Shown: positions 51,261 to 58,951 of the stretch, piece after piece | How the letters are laid out: every line of letters begins with the position of its first letter | How positions within the stretch are numbered: position 1 is the first letter of the stretch | Assembly: GCA_964569425.1 (NCBI GenBank) | Contig: CAZMVD010000013.1 | Span: 1-58,951 of the forward strand | Direction of reading: 5' to 3' | DNA length: 58,951 nt | DNA from: JACQXM01 sp964569425 | GTDB lineage: Bacteria; Planctomycetota; Phycisphaerae; UBA1845 | Notes under the pieces: generated by a model | The model's database searches: none | What the model saw: only the letters and a program-made list of their open reading frames with translations | Told to the model about the DNA's origin: nothing | Program-made: the position numbers and the translations under genes

Positions 51261-52469
51261 CTACCAGTCCTTGTCCACCGGCGCGATGGGCACGCGCCGC
51301 GGCGGCTCGCGGCGCTGCTTTTGCCGATCGCGCAGCGCCTGCATCATTTCCCGCAGCCGGCGCTCCGCCTGTTCGCGCGAGGCGCGTTCGTCTTCCTTAG
51401 CCGAAGCTTCGCCCGCTTCCTCCGATTTCGAGACATCGTCTTGCTCGTCGGCGCGCTGCGATTGCTCCTCTTGTTGATCAGCCGCAGATGGCTGGTCCGT
51501 CGACTGGTCCTGCGTTTGTTGTTCCGAAGATTCTGCGGATGATTCCTCTCTTTCGTGGCCTTGCTCCTCACTGTCCGACGGTTGCTTTTCCTGTGAGTCC
51601 TGCTGCTGATCCTGTGGCTGCGACTCACTCTGCTGTTGTCGCTGGTCGGATTGCTCCTCCTGCTGCTCGTCCGACGGATTCTGCTGCTGTTGTTGCTGTT
51701 GCTGCTGCATCTGTTCGTGGATTTGGCGGCGCAACACGGCGGCCTTGCGGAGCGCGTCGTGCGCCGCGGCGTGGTCGGGCGCGTCGGCGAGGACCGATTG
51801 ATAGCGCTGCACGGCGTTTTCCAGCCGCTCCATGGCGACCTGCGGCTCAGCAACCTGGGCCAGGGCTTCGGCATGGTAGGCAGTACCCAGACTGTACATT
51901 GCGTCATCGGCCAGCTGACGGTCCGGTGCCATCGCCGCCCTTTCGAATGCGGCACGCGCCGCCCCGTAGTTCCCCGCATGGTAATGGGCCAGCCCCTGGG
52001 AGAAGGCGATTTCCGGCGCGTCGGGCTCGATGGCTTCCGCGCGGGCATAGGCCTCCAGCGCCTCGGCGGGCTTTCCTTCGCGCAGTGCAGCGTTGCCGGC
52101 GCGCACCGCCTCACGCGCCGCGGAGTACGATCGCGGCTCGTCCCGCATCGGTGGCGGCTGAGGCGCAGACGTTTGAGCCGGGGCGGGTGCAATCGCGTGC
52201 AGAAACCCGAAACAAAAGATTGCACATGAGGTAAGCCATTGGCGAAATGCGGAAGGCCGAATACCGATTCGCCCCCCGAATCCGTCGTAAGCAACGGGGC
52301 GGTCCGGCAGGAAAGCGGGGTGCGGGGCCGGAAGTTTGTGAGACGCCGATGCGCGTAGCGGTACGCATGTGATGAGAGACTCGCTCGCCGCCGGCAAGGC
52401 TCCCCGACCACAGGCAGGAGAGGCGCGGTTCGTTCCGCATACCGCATTCCGCATTCCGCATTTGCTCAC
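51261..52469 (-). CDS. batC: BatC-like TPR protein with Gln/Ser/Glu-rich tail; start uncertain
   Basis: The supported part runs from a signal-like hydrophobic stretch (WLTSCAIFCFGFLHAIAPAP) through TPR repeats (AVRAGNAALREGKPAEALEA, EIAFSQGLAHYHAGNYGAAR and one more). It then has a long Gln/Ser/Glu/Asp-rich tail including nine consecutive Gln, and a basic end (RRREPPRRV-like). No good start codon lies just before the signal stretch. A GTG at 52469 overlaps the batB stop (GTGA), but the 75-90 residues it adds resemble non-coding sequence. An ATT at about 52262 would fit the signal peptide. The stop abuts batD. Position in the operon fits BatC. Confidence 0.72.
   Translation of the reverse strand: MSKCGMRNAVCGTNRASPACGRGALPAASESLITCVPLRASASHKLPAPHPAFLPDRPVAYDGFGGRIGIRPSAFRQWLTSCAIFCFGFLHAIAPAPAQTSAPQPPPMRDEPRSYSAAREAVRAGNAALREGKPAEALEAYARAEAIEPDAPEIAFSQGLAHYHAGNYGAARAAFERAAMAPDRQLADDAMYSLGTAYHAEALAQVAEPQVAMERLENAVQRYQSVLADAPDHAAAHDALRKAAVLRRQIHEQMQQQQQQQQQNPSDEQQEEQSDQRQQQSESQPQDQQQDSQEKQPSDSEEQGHEREESSAESSEQQTQDQSTDQPSAADQQEEQSQRADEQDDVSKSEEAGEASAKEDERASREQAERRLREMMQALRDRQKQRREPPRRVPIAPVDKDW
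52433..52460. repeat. Four tandem 7-bp units at the batB/batC junction
   Basis: TTCCGCA, TACCGCA, TTCCGCA, TTCCGCA in tandem, just beyond the batB stop. It falls in the doubtful 5' part of the batC frame and suggests that this stretch is non-coding or slippage-prone. Confidence 0.7.
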
Positions 52470-53632
52470 GCCGCTTCCTCCGCCGCCCACAGCCGCCGCA
52501 CGCTCCTCGCGTCACCGCCACGCGGGCCCGCCATAATCGTCTCCAGGCCAAGCAACAACAATGCCGCCGCCACGAACCACTGGTAGCGCGGAACGTGACG
52601 CTGCCGTTCCTCGGTGGTCAGTTCCGTTTTCCACATGCCCGAAATGGCGTTGACCAATCGATGCAATTCCTGCACCGGCGCGTATTGGCCCCCGCCGGCC
52701 TCGGCCATAGCCCGGAGCTGTTCATCCTGGAGTTTGGAAAACACAATCTGTCCATCATACAGCAGTGGTTTGACTTCGTTGGCTGCGCCGCCGGGAACCA
52801 GTGCCCCGGCGGAGCGCGCCGCATCGCCAACCCCCACCGTGAAGATCCGAACCCCCTGCTCGCGATAAGCGGCGGCCGCTGCCTCCAGCGGACCTCCTTC
52901 GTGATCCTCGCCGTCCGTGAACAGCAGCACCACCCTGGTCGCCTCCTGGGGCGAACGCGCGAACAAGTCCACCGCGGCGCGGATGGCCTCGCCCAATGCC
53001 GTGCCCCCGCGCGGAACACTGCCGACGTGCACGAGGTCCAGCTTGGCATCGAACGCCAGGTGATCCGTCGTGAGCGGAACCCGCAAGGAAGTTGAACCGG
53101 CAAACGCCAGCAACGCCAATCGCGCCGCCCGCCGAAACACGGGGCGCTCGATGAGCTGGCGGCGAATCTCGCGCTTCGCAGCTTCCAGTCGATTGGGTGA
53201 GATATCTTCTGCCAACATAGAGCGCGAGACATCCAGTGCCACCACGACATCCACTCCGTGAATGCGCTGTTTCTCCAGGTAAAGCCCCCAGCGCGGACCC
53301 AGGATGGCCGCGAACACGAAAACGATCGCCAGGACGACCAGTCCCGCGCGGATTGCCGCCCGCCCCGGATTCACCCGCACGGCCAGTACCGTCGTTAATT
53401 CCTCCGAAGCAAAGGCCGCCATAGCCCGACGCCGCCGCCATACGCCGTAAAGAAACAGCAGGGAAGCCACCGGCACCAGCGCCCCGAGCCACCACAGATA
53501 GGCGTTGTCAAAGGGCAAGTCGCCAATGTCGGTCGTCGCCACCAGCGCAATGCCCGCCGTCAGGCACACCAGCGGCACCGCCAGCACCCAGACGACCCAA
53601 ACCGGAATTGGATACAGAACAGGTTGCCGCAT
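52466..53632 (-). CDS. batB: BatB-like VWA-domain membrane protein
   Basis: A 388-residue protein with GGAG before its ATG. Two N-terminal helices (about 10-32, 45-62), one near 95-112 and a C-terminal helix (FVAAALLLLGLETIM) flank a von Willebrand A domain with an intact MIDAS: DVSRSM (D-x-S-x-S), T in LALLAFAGSTSLRVPLTTDH, and D in VVLLFTDGEDHEGGP. The VWA domain would project into the periplasm and bind partners in a metal-dependent way. The second of two consecutive VWA genes, as in batA-batB. Confidence 0.88.
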   Translation of the reverse strand: MRQPVLYPIPVWVVWVLAVPLVCLTAGIALVATTDIGDLPFDNAYLWWLGALVPVASLLFLYGVWRRRRAMAAFASEELTTVLAVRVNPGRAAIRAGLVVLAIVFVFAAILGPRWGLYLEKQRIHGVDVVVALDVSRSMLAEDISPNRLEAAKREIRRQLIERPVFRRAARLALLAFAGSTSLRVPLTTDHLAFDAKLDLVHVGSVPRGGTALGEAIRAAVDLFARSPQEATRVVLLFTDGEDHEGGPLEAAAAAYREQGVRIFTVGVGDAARSAGALVPGGAANEVKPLLYDGQIVFSKLQDEQLRAMAEAGGGQYAPVQELHRLVNAISGMWKTELTTEERQRHVPRYQWFVAAALLLLGLETIMAGPRGGDARSVRRLWAAEEAA

Positions 53633-53688
53633 AGCACTCCCGAGTTTCTCCCCTTGGGGTAACCCGGCGCACGGCCCGCGCGCCGGAT

Positions 53689-54798
53689 TCAGGGCAGCCG
53701 CCGATAGCGAGTATTCACCAAGAGCGTTTCGAGCAATAGCATGCCCAGCCCCGCCAACATCGCCACTTTCGCGGCCAGTACATCGTCGTGAAACGCTCGT
53801 TCGCCGGTCTTGGTTCGCTCCAGCCGGTCGATCTCGTCGTAAATGGTCTTGAGCGATTGAACATCGGTGGCCCGAAAGTACTTCCCCCCGGCGACAGCGG
53901 CGATCTCCTTGAGCAGCGGCTCATCCACGCCGGCGCGGCGCGGCGCAAAAAACCCCGCCGGACGCGACACGTTCTCATCGCCCACGGCGCCAATGGTATA
54001 AATGCGAATGCCCAGCGTGGCCGCGACCCTGGCCGCTTCCGGGGGCGGCGGCGAGGTGCGCTGTGCCTGGGGTGCAGGGTTGTCCGCCCCGTCCGTCAAC
54101 AGAATCATCACGCGGCTCTTCGCAGGTTCGGCTCCGGGAACGCCCGCCACCGCCTGCTCGCCTGCGCGCCGCAGATCGTCCGTGGCCAGCACCAACCCGT
54201 CGCCCAATGCCGTATAGTTGGCCTCTTCGCTTTCGCGAACCTGCCGGCCGTCCACCCAGCCGGGAATGTCCGTCTGCCGCAACAGGTCGCGCAAACTGCC
54301 ATGGTCCAGGGTCAGCGGGCAGGGTGTGTCGGCGTACATGGCAAACGTTGTCATGCCGATCAGGTCGCTTTCCCGCCCGCCGAGTTTGCCCCGGCCCAGC
54401 AGAAAATCCTCAAAGACCGCCTTGACCGCGTCGATGCGCCGCGCGGGTCGCCCGTCCACCAGAAAATCTTTCTCGGCCATGCTGCCGGACAGGTCCAGCA
54501 CCATCTGAATGGCAATCCCCTGACCGGTGTCGCGGTATTCGCCCCCTGCCTGGGGACGCGCCAGGGCGACAATCAGGGCAAGGACGGCCAGGATACGCAG
54601 CAACGCCGGCAGGAAGTGAGTACGCGCGGCCCAGGTCGCCGGCAGCACGGCGGCAGCGGACAAGTCGCTGAAGCGAAGGGCCGGCCCGCGCCGCACTCGT
54701 GCCCGCAGCCAGATGAGCGGAATGAGTGCCAGGAAAACGACACACGCCCATCCGAACAGCGGGCCGGGGGCAAAACGCTCGTGCAACCACTCCATCAT
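53689..54798 (-). CDS. batA: BatA-like VWA-domain membrane protein
   Basis: A 369-residue protein from the ATG at 54798, which overlaps the stop of the preceding gene (ATGATGG; a second ATG follows at 54795). GGAGAAGG lies just upstream. Helices at about 14-32, 66-82 and near the C-terminus (VAMLAGLGMLLLETLLV) surround a VWA domain with a complete MIDAS: DLSGSM (102-107), LIGMTTFAMYADT and ILLTDGADNPAP. The stretch between the MIDAS parts contains a proline-rich insert (QRTSPPPPEAARV). It is the first VWA gene in the operon. Confidence 0.88.
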   Translation of the reverse strand: MMEWLHERFAPGPLFGWACVVFLALIPLIWLRARVRRGPALRFSDLSAAAVLPATWAARTHFLPALLRILAVLALIVALARPQAGGEYRDTGQGIAIQMVLDLSGSMAEKDFLVDGRPARRIDAVKAVFEDFLLGRGKLGGRESDLIGMTTFAMYADTPCPLTLDHGSLRDLLRQTDIPGWVDGRQVRESEEANYTALGDGLVLATDDLRRAGEQAVAGVPGAEPAKSRVMILLTDGADNPAPQAQRTSPPPPEAARVAATLGIRIYTIGAVGDENVSRPAGFFAPRRAGVDEPLLKEIAAVAGGKYFRATDVQSLKTIYDEIDRLERTKTGERAFHDDVLAAKVAMLAGLGMLLLETLLVNTRYRRLP

Positions 54799-55946
54799 GC
54801 GGCCTTCTCCTGTCGCTGGCCGACATCGTCGCTGGATGCCGCCGGTCGCTCGCGCGTGGCCTGCACGAACTCGCGCGCCGCGGCCACCAGCTCCTCGGCG
54901 TGATTGCGCTCGGGCAGCAGGCGGGCATACTTGACCAGGTCGCACGCGGTCAGGAAACGCTCCAGTTCCGTGGTGTGGTTCGGTCCGAAGCGCCGGTCCT
55001 GGGCGGCAGCGGCAAGGAACTCCTCGGTGGTCATGTCCGGCGCAGATACGAAAAAGCGGCGCTCCAGGTATCCACGGATGATGTCGCTGATGCGATAATA
55101 GAACTCCTGCACGCGCTCACGACCCAACAGGTCTTCGCGCACCAAGCGCGACAACTCGGCCAATGCCCATTCGTGAGCCGGCGGGGGCGGATCCACGGGA
55201 ACGGCCCGCACCGCACAACAGGCCGCCCACCAGCGCTGCCACCATCGGCGAAGCGGAGGAAACACCAGGCTCACCAGGTACGCCACGAGCAGCAGCGTCG
55301 TCGCGCCGGCCAGCGCCAACAACGGTCCCAGCCACCACCAGCGACTCCACCGCCGCGGCATTTCCACGGGATCCAACGTGGTCAGTTGCCGCAACTCCTC
55401 TTCCGTCAGCTCCGCTCCCGGCGCGGCGCGCACCGTCAATGGTAACGGCTCCGTCTGAAACGACCGGTGTTCGGCATCGCCACGCGGGTCCGGGGCCGGT
55501 GCTTGCCCGGTCGGCGCTTCTGATACTGCCGCGTAACGGGCGACGACGGGGGGCAGCTCCAACTCCCCGGCAACCAGGAACTCAATCTCGTAATTCCACG
55601 TGCGCGCAAGGCGATCCTCGGTTGCCTGGCGTGCCGGTTGACGATCCGCGCGTATGACCCGGCAGTCGAAGCGGCAGGTTTCCCCGCGCAGTCGACGTTC
55701 GTAATCATCAACATCAAGCGGTACGCCAGAGCCGCTGATCGCACGGACCCTGACCTGCACCCGCTCGCCTGTTTGCGGCTCGCCGGGCCGAACAGCCAGC
55801 GTTAAGGCGGCGGGACCGTCTTCCGACGTGCGCTCCACCCACTCATCAGAGCCTTCGACCGCAGAACGATTCCCCCTCCCGCAGCCGGCGAATAACGGCG
55901 CGAACGCCAACACTACGAAAACCAATCCAGTGGAAATTGAACGCAT
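54795..55946 (-). CDS. Membrane lipoprotein of the bat operon (DUF4381-like position)
   Basis: A 383-residue protein from the ATG at 55946, which gives a good lipoprotein signal (ISTGLVFVVLAFAPLFAGC, lipobox L-F-A-G-C). An upstream extension of 58 codons was rejected. A BatD-like beta domain (about 40-170) is followed by one membrane helix (LGPLLALAGATTLLLVAYLV) and a cytoplasmic helical region with YYRISDIIRGYLERRF and TTEEFLAAAA, which resembles the cytoplasmic part of DUF4381/BatD proteins. Its 3' end overlaps batA by 4 bases. In many MoxR/bat operons a DUF4381 gene sits here. Confidence 0.75.
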   Translation of the reverse strand: MRSISTGLVFVVLAFAPLFAGCGRGNRSAVEGSDEWVERTSEDGPAALTLAVRPGEPQTGERVQVRVRAISGSGVPLDVDDYERRLRGETCRFDCRVIRADRQPARQATEDRLARTWNYEIEFLVAGELELPPVVARYAAVSEAPTGQAPAPDPRGDAEHRSFQTEPLPLTVRAAPGAELTEEELRQLTTLDPVEMPRRWSRWWWLGPLLALAGATTLLLVAYLVSLVFPPLRRWWQRWWAACCAVRAVPVDPPPPAHEWALAELSRLVREDLLGRERVQEFYYRISDIIRGYLERRFFVSAPDMTTEEFLAAAAQDRRFGPNHTTELERFLTACDLVKYARLLPERNHAEELVAAAREFVQATRERPAASSDDVGQRQEKAA

Positions 55947-56248
55947 TGACCAATACCACCGAATAGAAAACGCCAGTCGCTTCGTCAAAGAAGACGCCGC
56001 CAACCGCGGGCACCTTTCAACGACACTCCAGCCGAAGCCCGGCGCCGGCCTTTCGACCGTTCGCCCTCTGGTTCTTCGGGCTCGACTTCCTGCATATCGC
56101 AATGGGCGAACCCCGGTCAATCGTCGCTCGGACAGGTAGTGTCACGGTCGGGTAACAGCGCAGCGCACGCGAGCCGCAAGCCCATTACCTGCATGCTCGC
56201 GTCAATCGGCGCGATCACCCATGGTTCTCGAAACGAAGTGTTCGGCAA
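55947..56248. other. Intergenic region before the bat operon, nothing distinctive
   Basis: About 302 bases between the OstA-like gene and the first bat-operon gene. A promoter is expected but not clear. No repeat, RNA or supported gene was seen. Confidence 0.45.
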
Positions 56249-58951
56249 CTAATTCCCGCCCGCCGCTTTGGTGGCTTCCACTTCGCCTTTGCGAAGGTTG
56301 TAAAAGAACCGCTCCGCGGTGAAGCTCTGGGGAAATCCACCGGGGCGGCGTTTCACCAGGTGCGCGGGCCGCCGCACATCGCCCTGCACGATGAGAATAG
56401 CGCGGTCGCGTTCATAGGTCAGGTCGGTGGCACTCAGGGTCAGCCCCTCTCCCTTGTCCTGCAACGATACGTCTCCGGAAGCGTGGAACTGCCGCAACTG
56501 GTCCACGCCGAGTCGACCCATCCGCTGATCATCTCGCTGCCCTCCACCTGCGGCGTTGGCCATGAAGTCCGCCGTAAGCACCTGGCTCTTCAGAAATGTA
56601 GAACGTCCCGCGGGCATTTCCGCCATCGAAGCTCCGGTCGGTCCGAAGAACCGTTCCAGCTCCGCCCCGCTGAAGTGCTTCAGGCTCACTTCGCCTTCAA
56701 AGCGGACCTGGTCGATGCCGAAGTCGTACCACATCGAGCGCTGCCACTCGATCAATGTCTTGGATGTGCCGGAACGCTCATCCACTCCGAACAATCCGCC
56801 GTCGCGCGATGCATCCTCGGGCCGCGTGCCTGCCGCGGCGCTCTGTGAAACAGGGCGGAAATCCTCCAACAGCAGATACCCCTCGCCCTCGATCAACATC
56901 TTGGTCACATCCCGCCGCAGGTTGACCGATAGTCGAGGGCCCGACAACCGCGCCCTGGTGCGAAGCTCCGCGTCGCCGTCGTATTCAGACGACTCCACCA
57001 GCGCCTGTCCGGTGGCCAGAATGAACGCCGGCTCGCGCCCCAGTCGCGCACTGCCGCGCCACCGGTCGTTTGAACGCGCCTCGGCCGCCCTTTCGACCAG
57101 ATCGCTGAAAATCCACCAGTCCGTGGTCGGCTCCTGCTGATCGCCGTCCGCCGACACCTCGTCGAACTCGATCATCAACTGCCGGCAATCAAAGGTCGTC
57201 GTGTTGCTGCTCACCGCATGCACGCCGCCGGCGAACAGCGCACGATTCTCGCGCCCCTGGTACTTCATCCAGTCGGTCCAGGTAATCGCCACCGGCACCG
57301 GCTCCGTCACCCGCTGCCCGTCCAGGTCCTTGTACGATTGAAACGTCATGCGCCCCGCGCCGGGAACCTCGGCCCATTCGTCAGGCACGTTCAACCGAAT
57401 CTCGTGGCCGGTCACAGTGAAAGTACCGAGTTGCACGGTGGCCGGCGTACCTTCGATTCCCGTGATGACGGCGCGCTCAATATCCCGCCCTTCGACCACC
57501 ATGGCATCCAAAGTGGCCGCCGTCAGGTCGAGCTGCTGCGCCGGATCCTGCACAAACACATCGCCGGTGGCCCGAAGCCGTCGAATACCCACGTCGCGCC
57601 GGCGGCGCAACTCATGCTCCCGGCGAACCGCGGACCAGTCCACGGATTGTGGATCGACCCCGCGGCGCATCGCTTCCGCGTACGCCTGGGCCGCGTCAAA
57701 CGGCGGGGCCGGCCGCTCGACCCATTCGAAGTCCACCACCAGTTCATCCGCCGCGCGGATGATGCGCCGCGCCTGCACCGCCTCCACGTCGCCCCGCGTC
57801 GTGGCGCTCCGCGGAATCGTGCGCCCATCCGCATCCACTGTAAGGAACAGGTCCACTTCGTCACAGGTCAACCGGTCGTCCCCTTCGAGCATCGTGACGC
57901 CGCCGCGTGCCTCCACCCGTTCAATGGCCCGTTCGCCGTCCTCACGCCCGCGATCAGGCCGGAAGTACAACGCCATACGCTCGCTGCGGACGTCGCGCTC
58001 ATCCCCCAGCAATTGCACCCCGCCTGCCAACACAGCGCGATCGATCACACGCACCCGTTGCCGCGTGATCACGCCGGAGAAATCCAGCCGCGTGCGCTCT
58101 ACATATCGCCCATGAATCTCCATCATTTCAGCGAACCGCGCTTCCGTTGTTCCGCCGCCCTGGTCTGCTGACGTTGACGAGACCTCGTTCCCGGCGATGC
58201 CGCTGCCGTCCAATCGCGTCAGCGTACCCGGCCCATCCACCTTGACGTAGATCGTGTCTGCTTCCTGTTGTGAAAAAACCCGCGCCCCCGTTAACGTCCC
58301 CTGGTCGGCAGAGCGCACCTCGGCGGGCGCGGCATCCGACCCGATCACCCACACCCGCCCCTGGTCCGGCTCGTAACGCAATTCCCCGCCGGCCACCTGC
58401 GCCTCCGGCGAGCGCAGCCGCGCCGGTGCACCCTCTGCCACCACTCGCGAACGCACCTCACCCGCGCACGGCCCCTCCTCCGCAGCACACGGATCCACCA
58501 GGAGCCGCCCTGCCCATTCCAACACCACGGTCGACGGCGGCGGGCTTTCTTCAGGGGCCGCCGCACCGGCAGAAGGCTGGCGAGGCTCCTGCACCAGTGC
58601 CTTGTCCCGGTCGCTGACCGACCGCAGCACGGTGAGCACCTCCGCCTCCAGTTGTGCCACTTCGTTGTCACCCTCCATCTGCCGGGCGTGGACCGCGTCC
58701 TCGAATCGCGCCAGGTAGCGCACCGGCGGCGGTTCGGCTTTCGGCGCTTCCGACCCCACCCGGAACACGGGCGTTCCCTCCGTGGTCACAGTCACCGCCG
58801 CCGGATCGTCTCCGGTCGCCTTTTCCGCCGGGGGCGCCGCCTCGGGCTGCGGCGCCGTGGTCAATGCCGGCATCTGGGCATTCAGGGCCGCACGGAACCG
58901 CTCCACCGGCGTGGTGCGCCGCGCCGGCCTCGATCCACCCGGAAAGAGCAG
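56249..58951 (-). CDS. OstA/LptA-like envelope protein, 5' end outside the window
   Basis: At least 900 residues are visible, and the frame is still open at the right edge. No signal peptide is visible because the start is missing. The sequence has repeated OstA/LptA-like beta-strand units, for example EARGGVTMLEGDDRLTCDEV, LRATGDVFVQDPAQQLDLTA, TLDAMVVEGRDIERAVITGI, VSLKHFSGAELERFF and HASGDVSLQDKGEGLTLSATDLTYERDRAILI. Such beta-jelly-roll strands build the lipopolysaccharide bridge (LptA/LptC) or related periplasmic scaffolds. An acidic, proline-rich region (about 20-120 of the visible part) precedes them. It is not a standard LptA, which is about 180 residues. Confidence 0.72.
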   Translation of the reverse strand: MLFPGGSRPARRTTPVERFRAALNAQMPALTTAPQPEAAPPAEKATGDDPAAVTVTTEGTPVFRVGSEAPKAEPPPVRYLARFEDAVHARQMEGDNEVAQLEAEVLTVLRSVSDRDKALVQEPRQPSAGAAAPEESPPPSTVVLEWAGRLLVDPCAAEEGPCAGEVRSRVVAEGAPARLRSPEAQVAGGELRYEPDQGRVWVIGSDAAPAEVRSADQGTLTGARVFSQQEADTIYVKVDGPGTLTRLDGSGIAGNEVSSTSADQGGGTTEARFAEMMEIHGRYVERTRLDFSGVITRQRVRVIDRAVLAGGVQLLGDERDVRSERMALYFRPDRGREDGERAIERVEARGGVTMLEGDDRLTCDEVDLFLTVDADGRTIPRSATTRGDVEAVQARRIIRAADELVVDFEWVERPAPPFDAAQAYAEAMRRGVDPQSVDWSAVRREHELRRRRDVGIRRLRATGDVFVQDPAQQLDLTAATLDAMVVEGRDIERAVITGIEGTPATVQLGTFTVTGHEIRLNVPDEWAEVPGAGRMTFQSYKDLDGQRVTEPVPVAITWTDWMKYQGRENRALFAGGVHAVSSNTTTFDCRQLMIEFDEVSADGDQQEPTTDWWIFSDLVERAAEARSNDRWRGSARLGREPAFILATGQALVESSEYDGDAELRTRARLSGPRLSVNLRRDVTKMLIEGEGYLLLEDFRPVSQSAAAGTRPEDASRDGGLFGVDERSGTSKTLIEWQRSMWYDFGIDQVRFEGEVSLKHFSGAELERFFGPTGASMAEMPAGRSTFLKSQVLTADFMANAAGGGQRDDQRMGRLGVDQLRQFHASGDVSLQDKGEGLTLSATDLTYERDRAILIVQGDVRRPAHLVKRRPGGFPQSFTAERFFYNLRKGEVEATKAAGGN

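Noticed and set aside
51640..51720. CAG/CTG-rich stretch as a simple-repeat artefact
   Set aside because: It encodes the Gln-rich tail of the BatC-like protein, which is common in this family, and the frame is maintained on both sides.

Overview
This 58.9 kb window is GC-rich, gene-dense and bacterial. The gene content points to Planctomycetota or a close PVC-superphylum relative. The clues are a prepilin-like protein with the planctomycetal H-X9-DG motif (46656-47570), a PEP-CTERM protein, a complete batABCDE-type run of VWA/TPR genes, an exported YyaL-type DUF255 protein, a FlaA1-type epimerase/dehydratase, glutaminyl-tRNA synthetase and DUF5658. No rRNA, tRNA or CRISPR array was seen. A 10-base N run (2934-2943) marks a scaffold gap, so this is probably a metagenome or draft assembly. 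Lineage is inferred from gene content only.

Layout. 1-1524 (minus): a 3-hydroxyacyl-CoA dehydrogenase and the start of a thiolase, a fatty-acid/aromatic acyl-CoA module running off the left edge. 1905-4208: a NatAB-like ABC exporter broken by the N gap. 4525-13424: a PEP-CTERM protein, a small methyltransferase, an OPT transporter, an unrecognised 900-residue exported protein and an exported DUF255 protein. 13446-16091: a PhoB/PhoR-type two-component pair. 16346-21860 (minus): a tight operon with a thiolase-fold protein lacking its nucleophilic cysteine, a DUF35 partner, a cupin, a 2-oxoacid:ferredoxin oxidoreductase (alpha, and a beta-gamma fusion) and an SMI1/KNR4 protein. 22279-35525: mostly housekeeping or single genes (glnS, AraC-type regulator, moaC, polyprenyl synthase, FlaA1-like, clpS, CPBP protease, MmgE/PrpD, VOC).

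36150-42306 (minus): a TetR-controlled operon encoding exported proteins with three and two tandem SRPBCC domains, a DUF1761 membrane protein and an exported 14-blade WD40 protein. Its promoter, palindromic operator and the upstream terminator hairpin are packed into about 60 bp. 42473-44482: dps, a fic remnant and a RAYT transposase (REP-associated tyrosine transposase) surrounded by REP-like hairpins and 44-bp direct repeats. 44546-48375: a B12-type radical SAM protein, the prepilin-like protein and two small proteins. 48472-58951 (minus): the bat operon behind an OstA/LptA-like envelope protein that runs off the right edge.

The two regions most worth follow-up are the Cys-less thiolase/DUF35/cupin/Kor operon, which looks like an uncharacterised ferredoxin-linked acyl-CoA pathway, and the TetR/exported-SRPBCC/WD40 operon. 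Neither gene combination is one I recognise as a described system.
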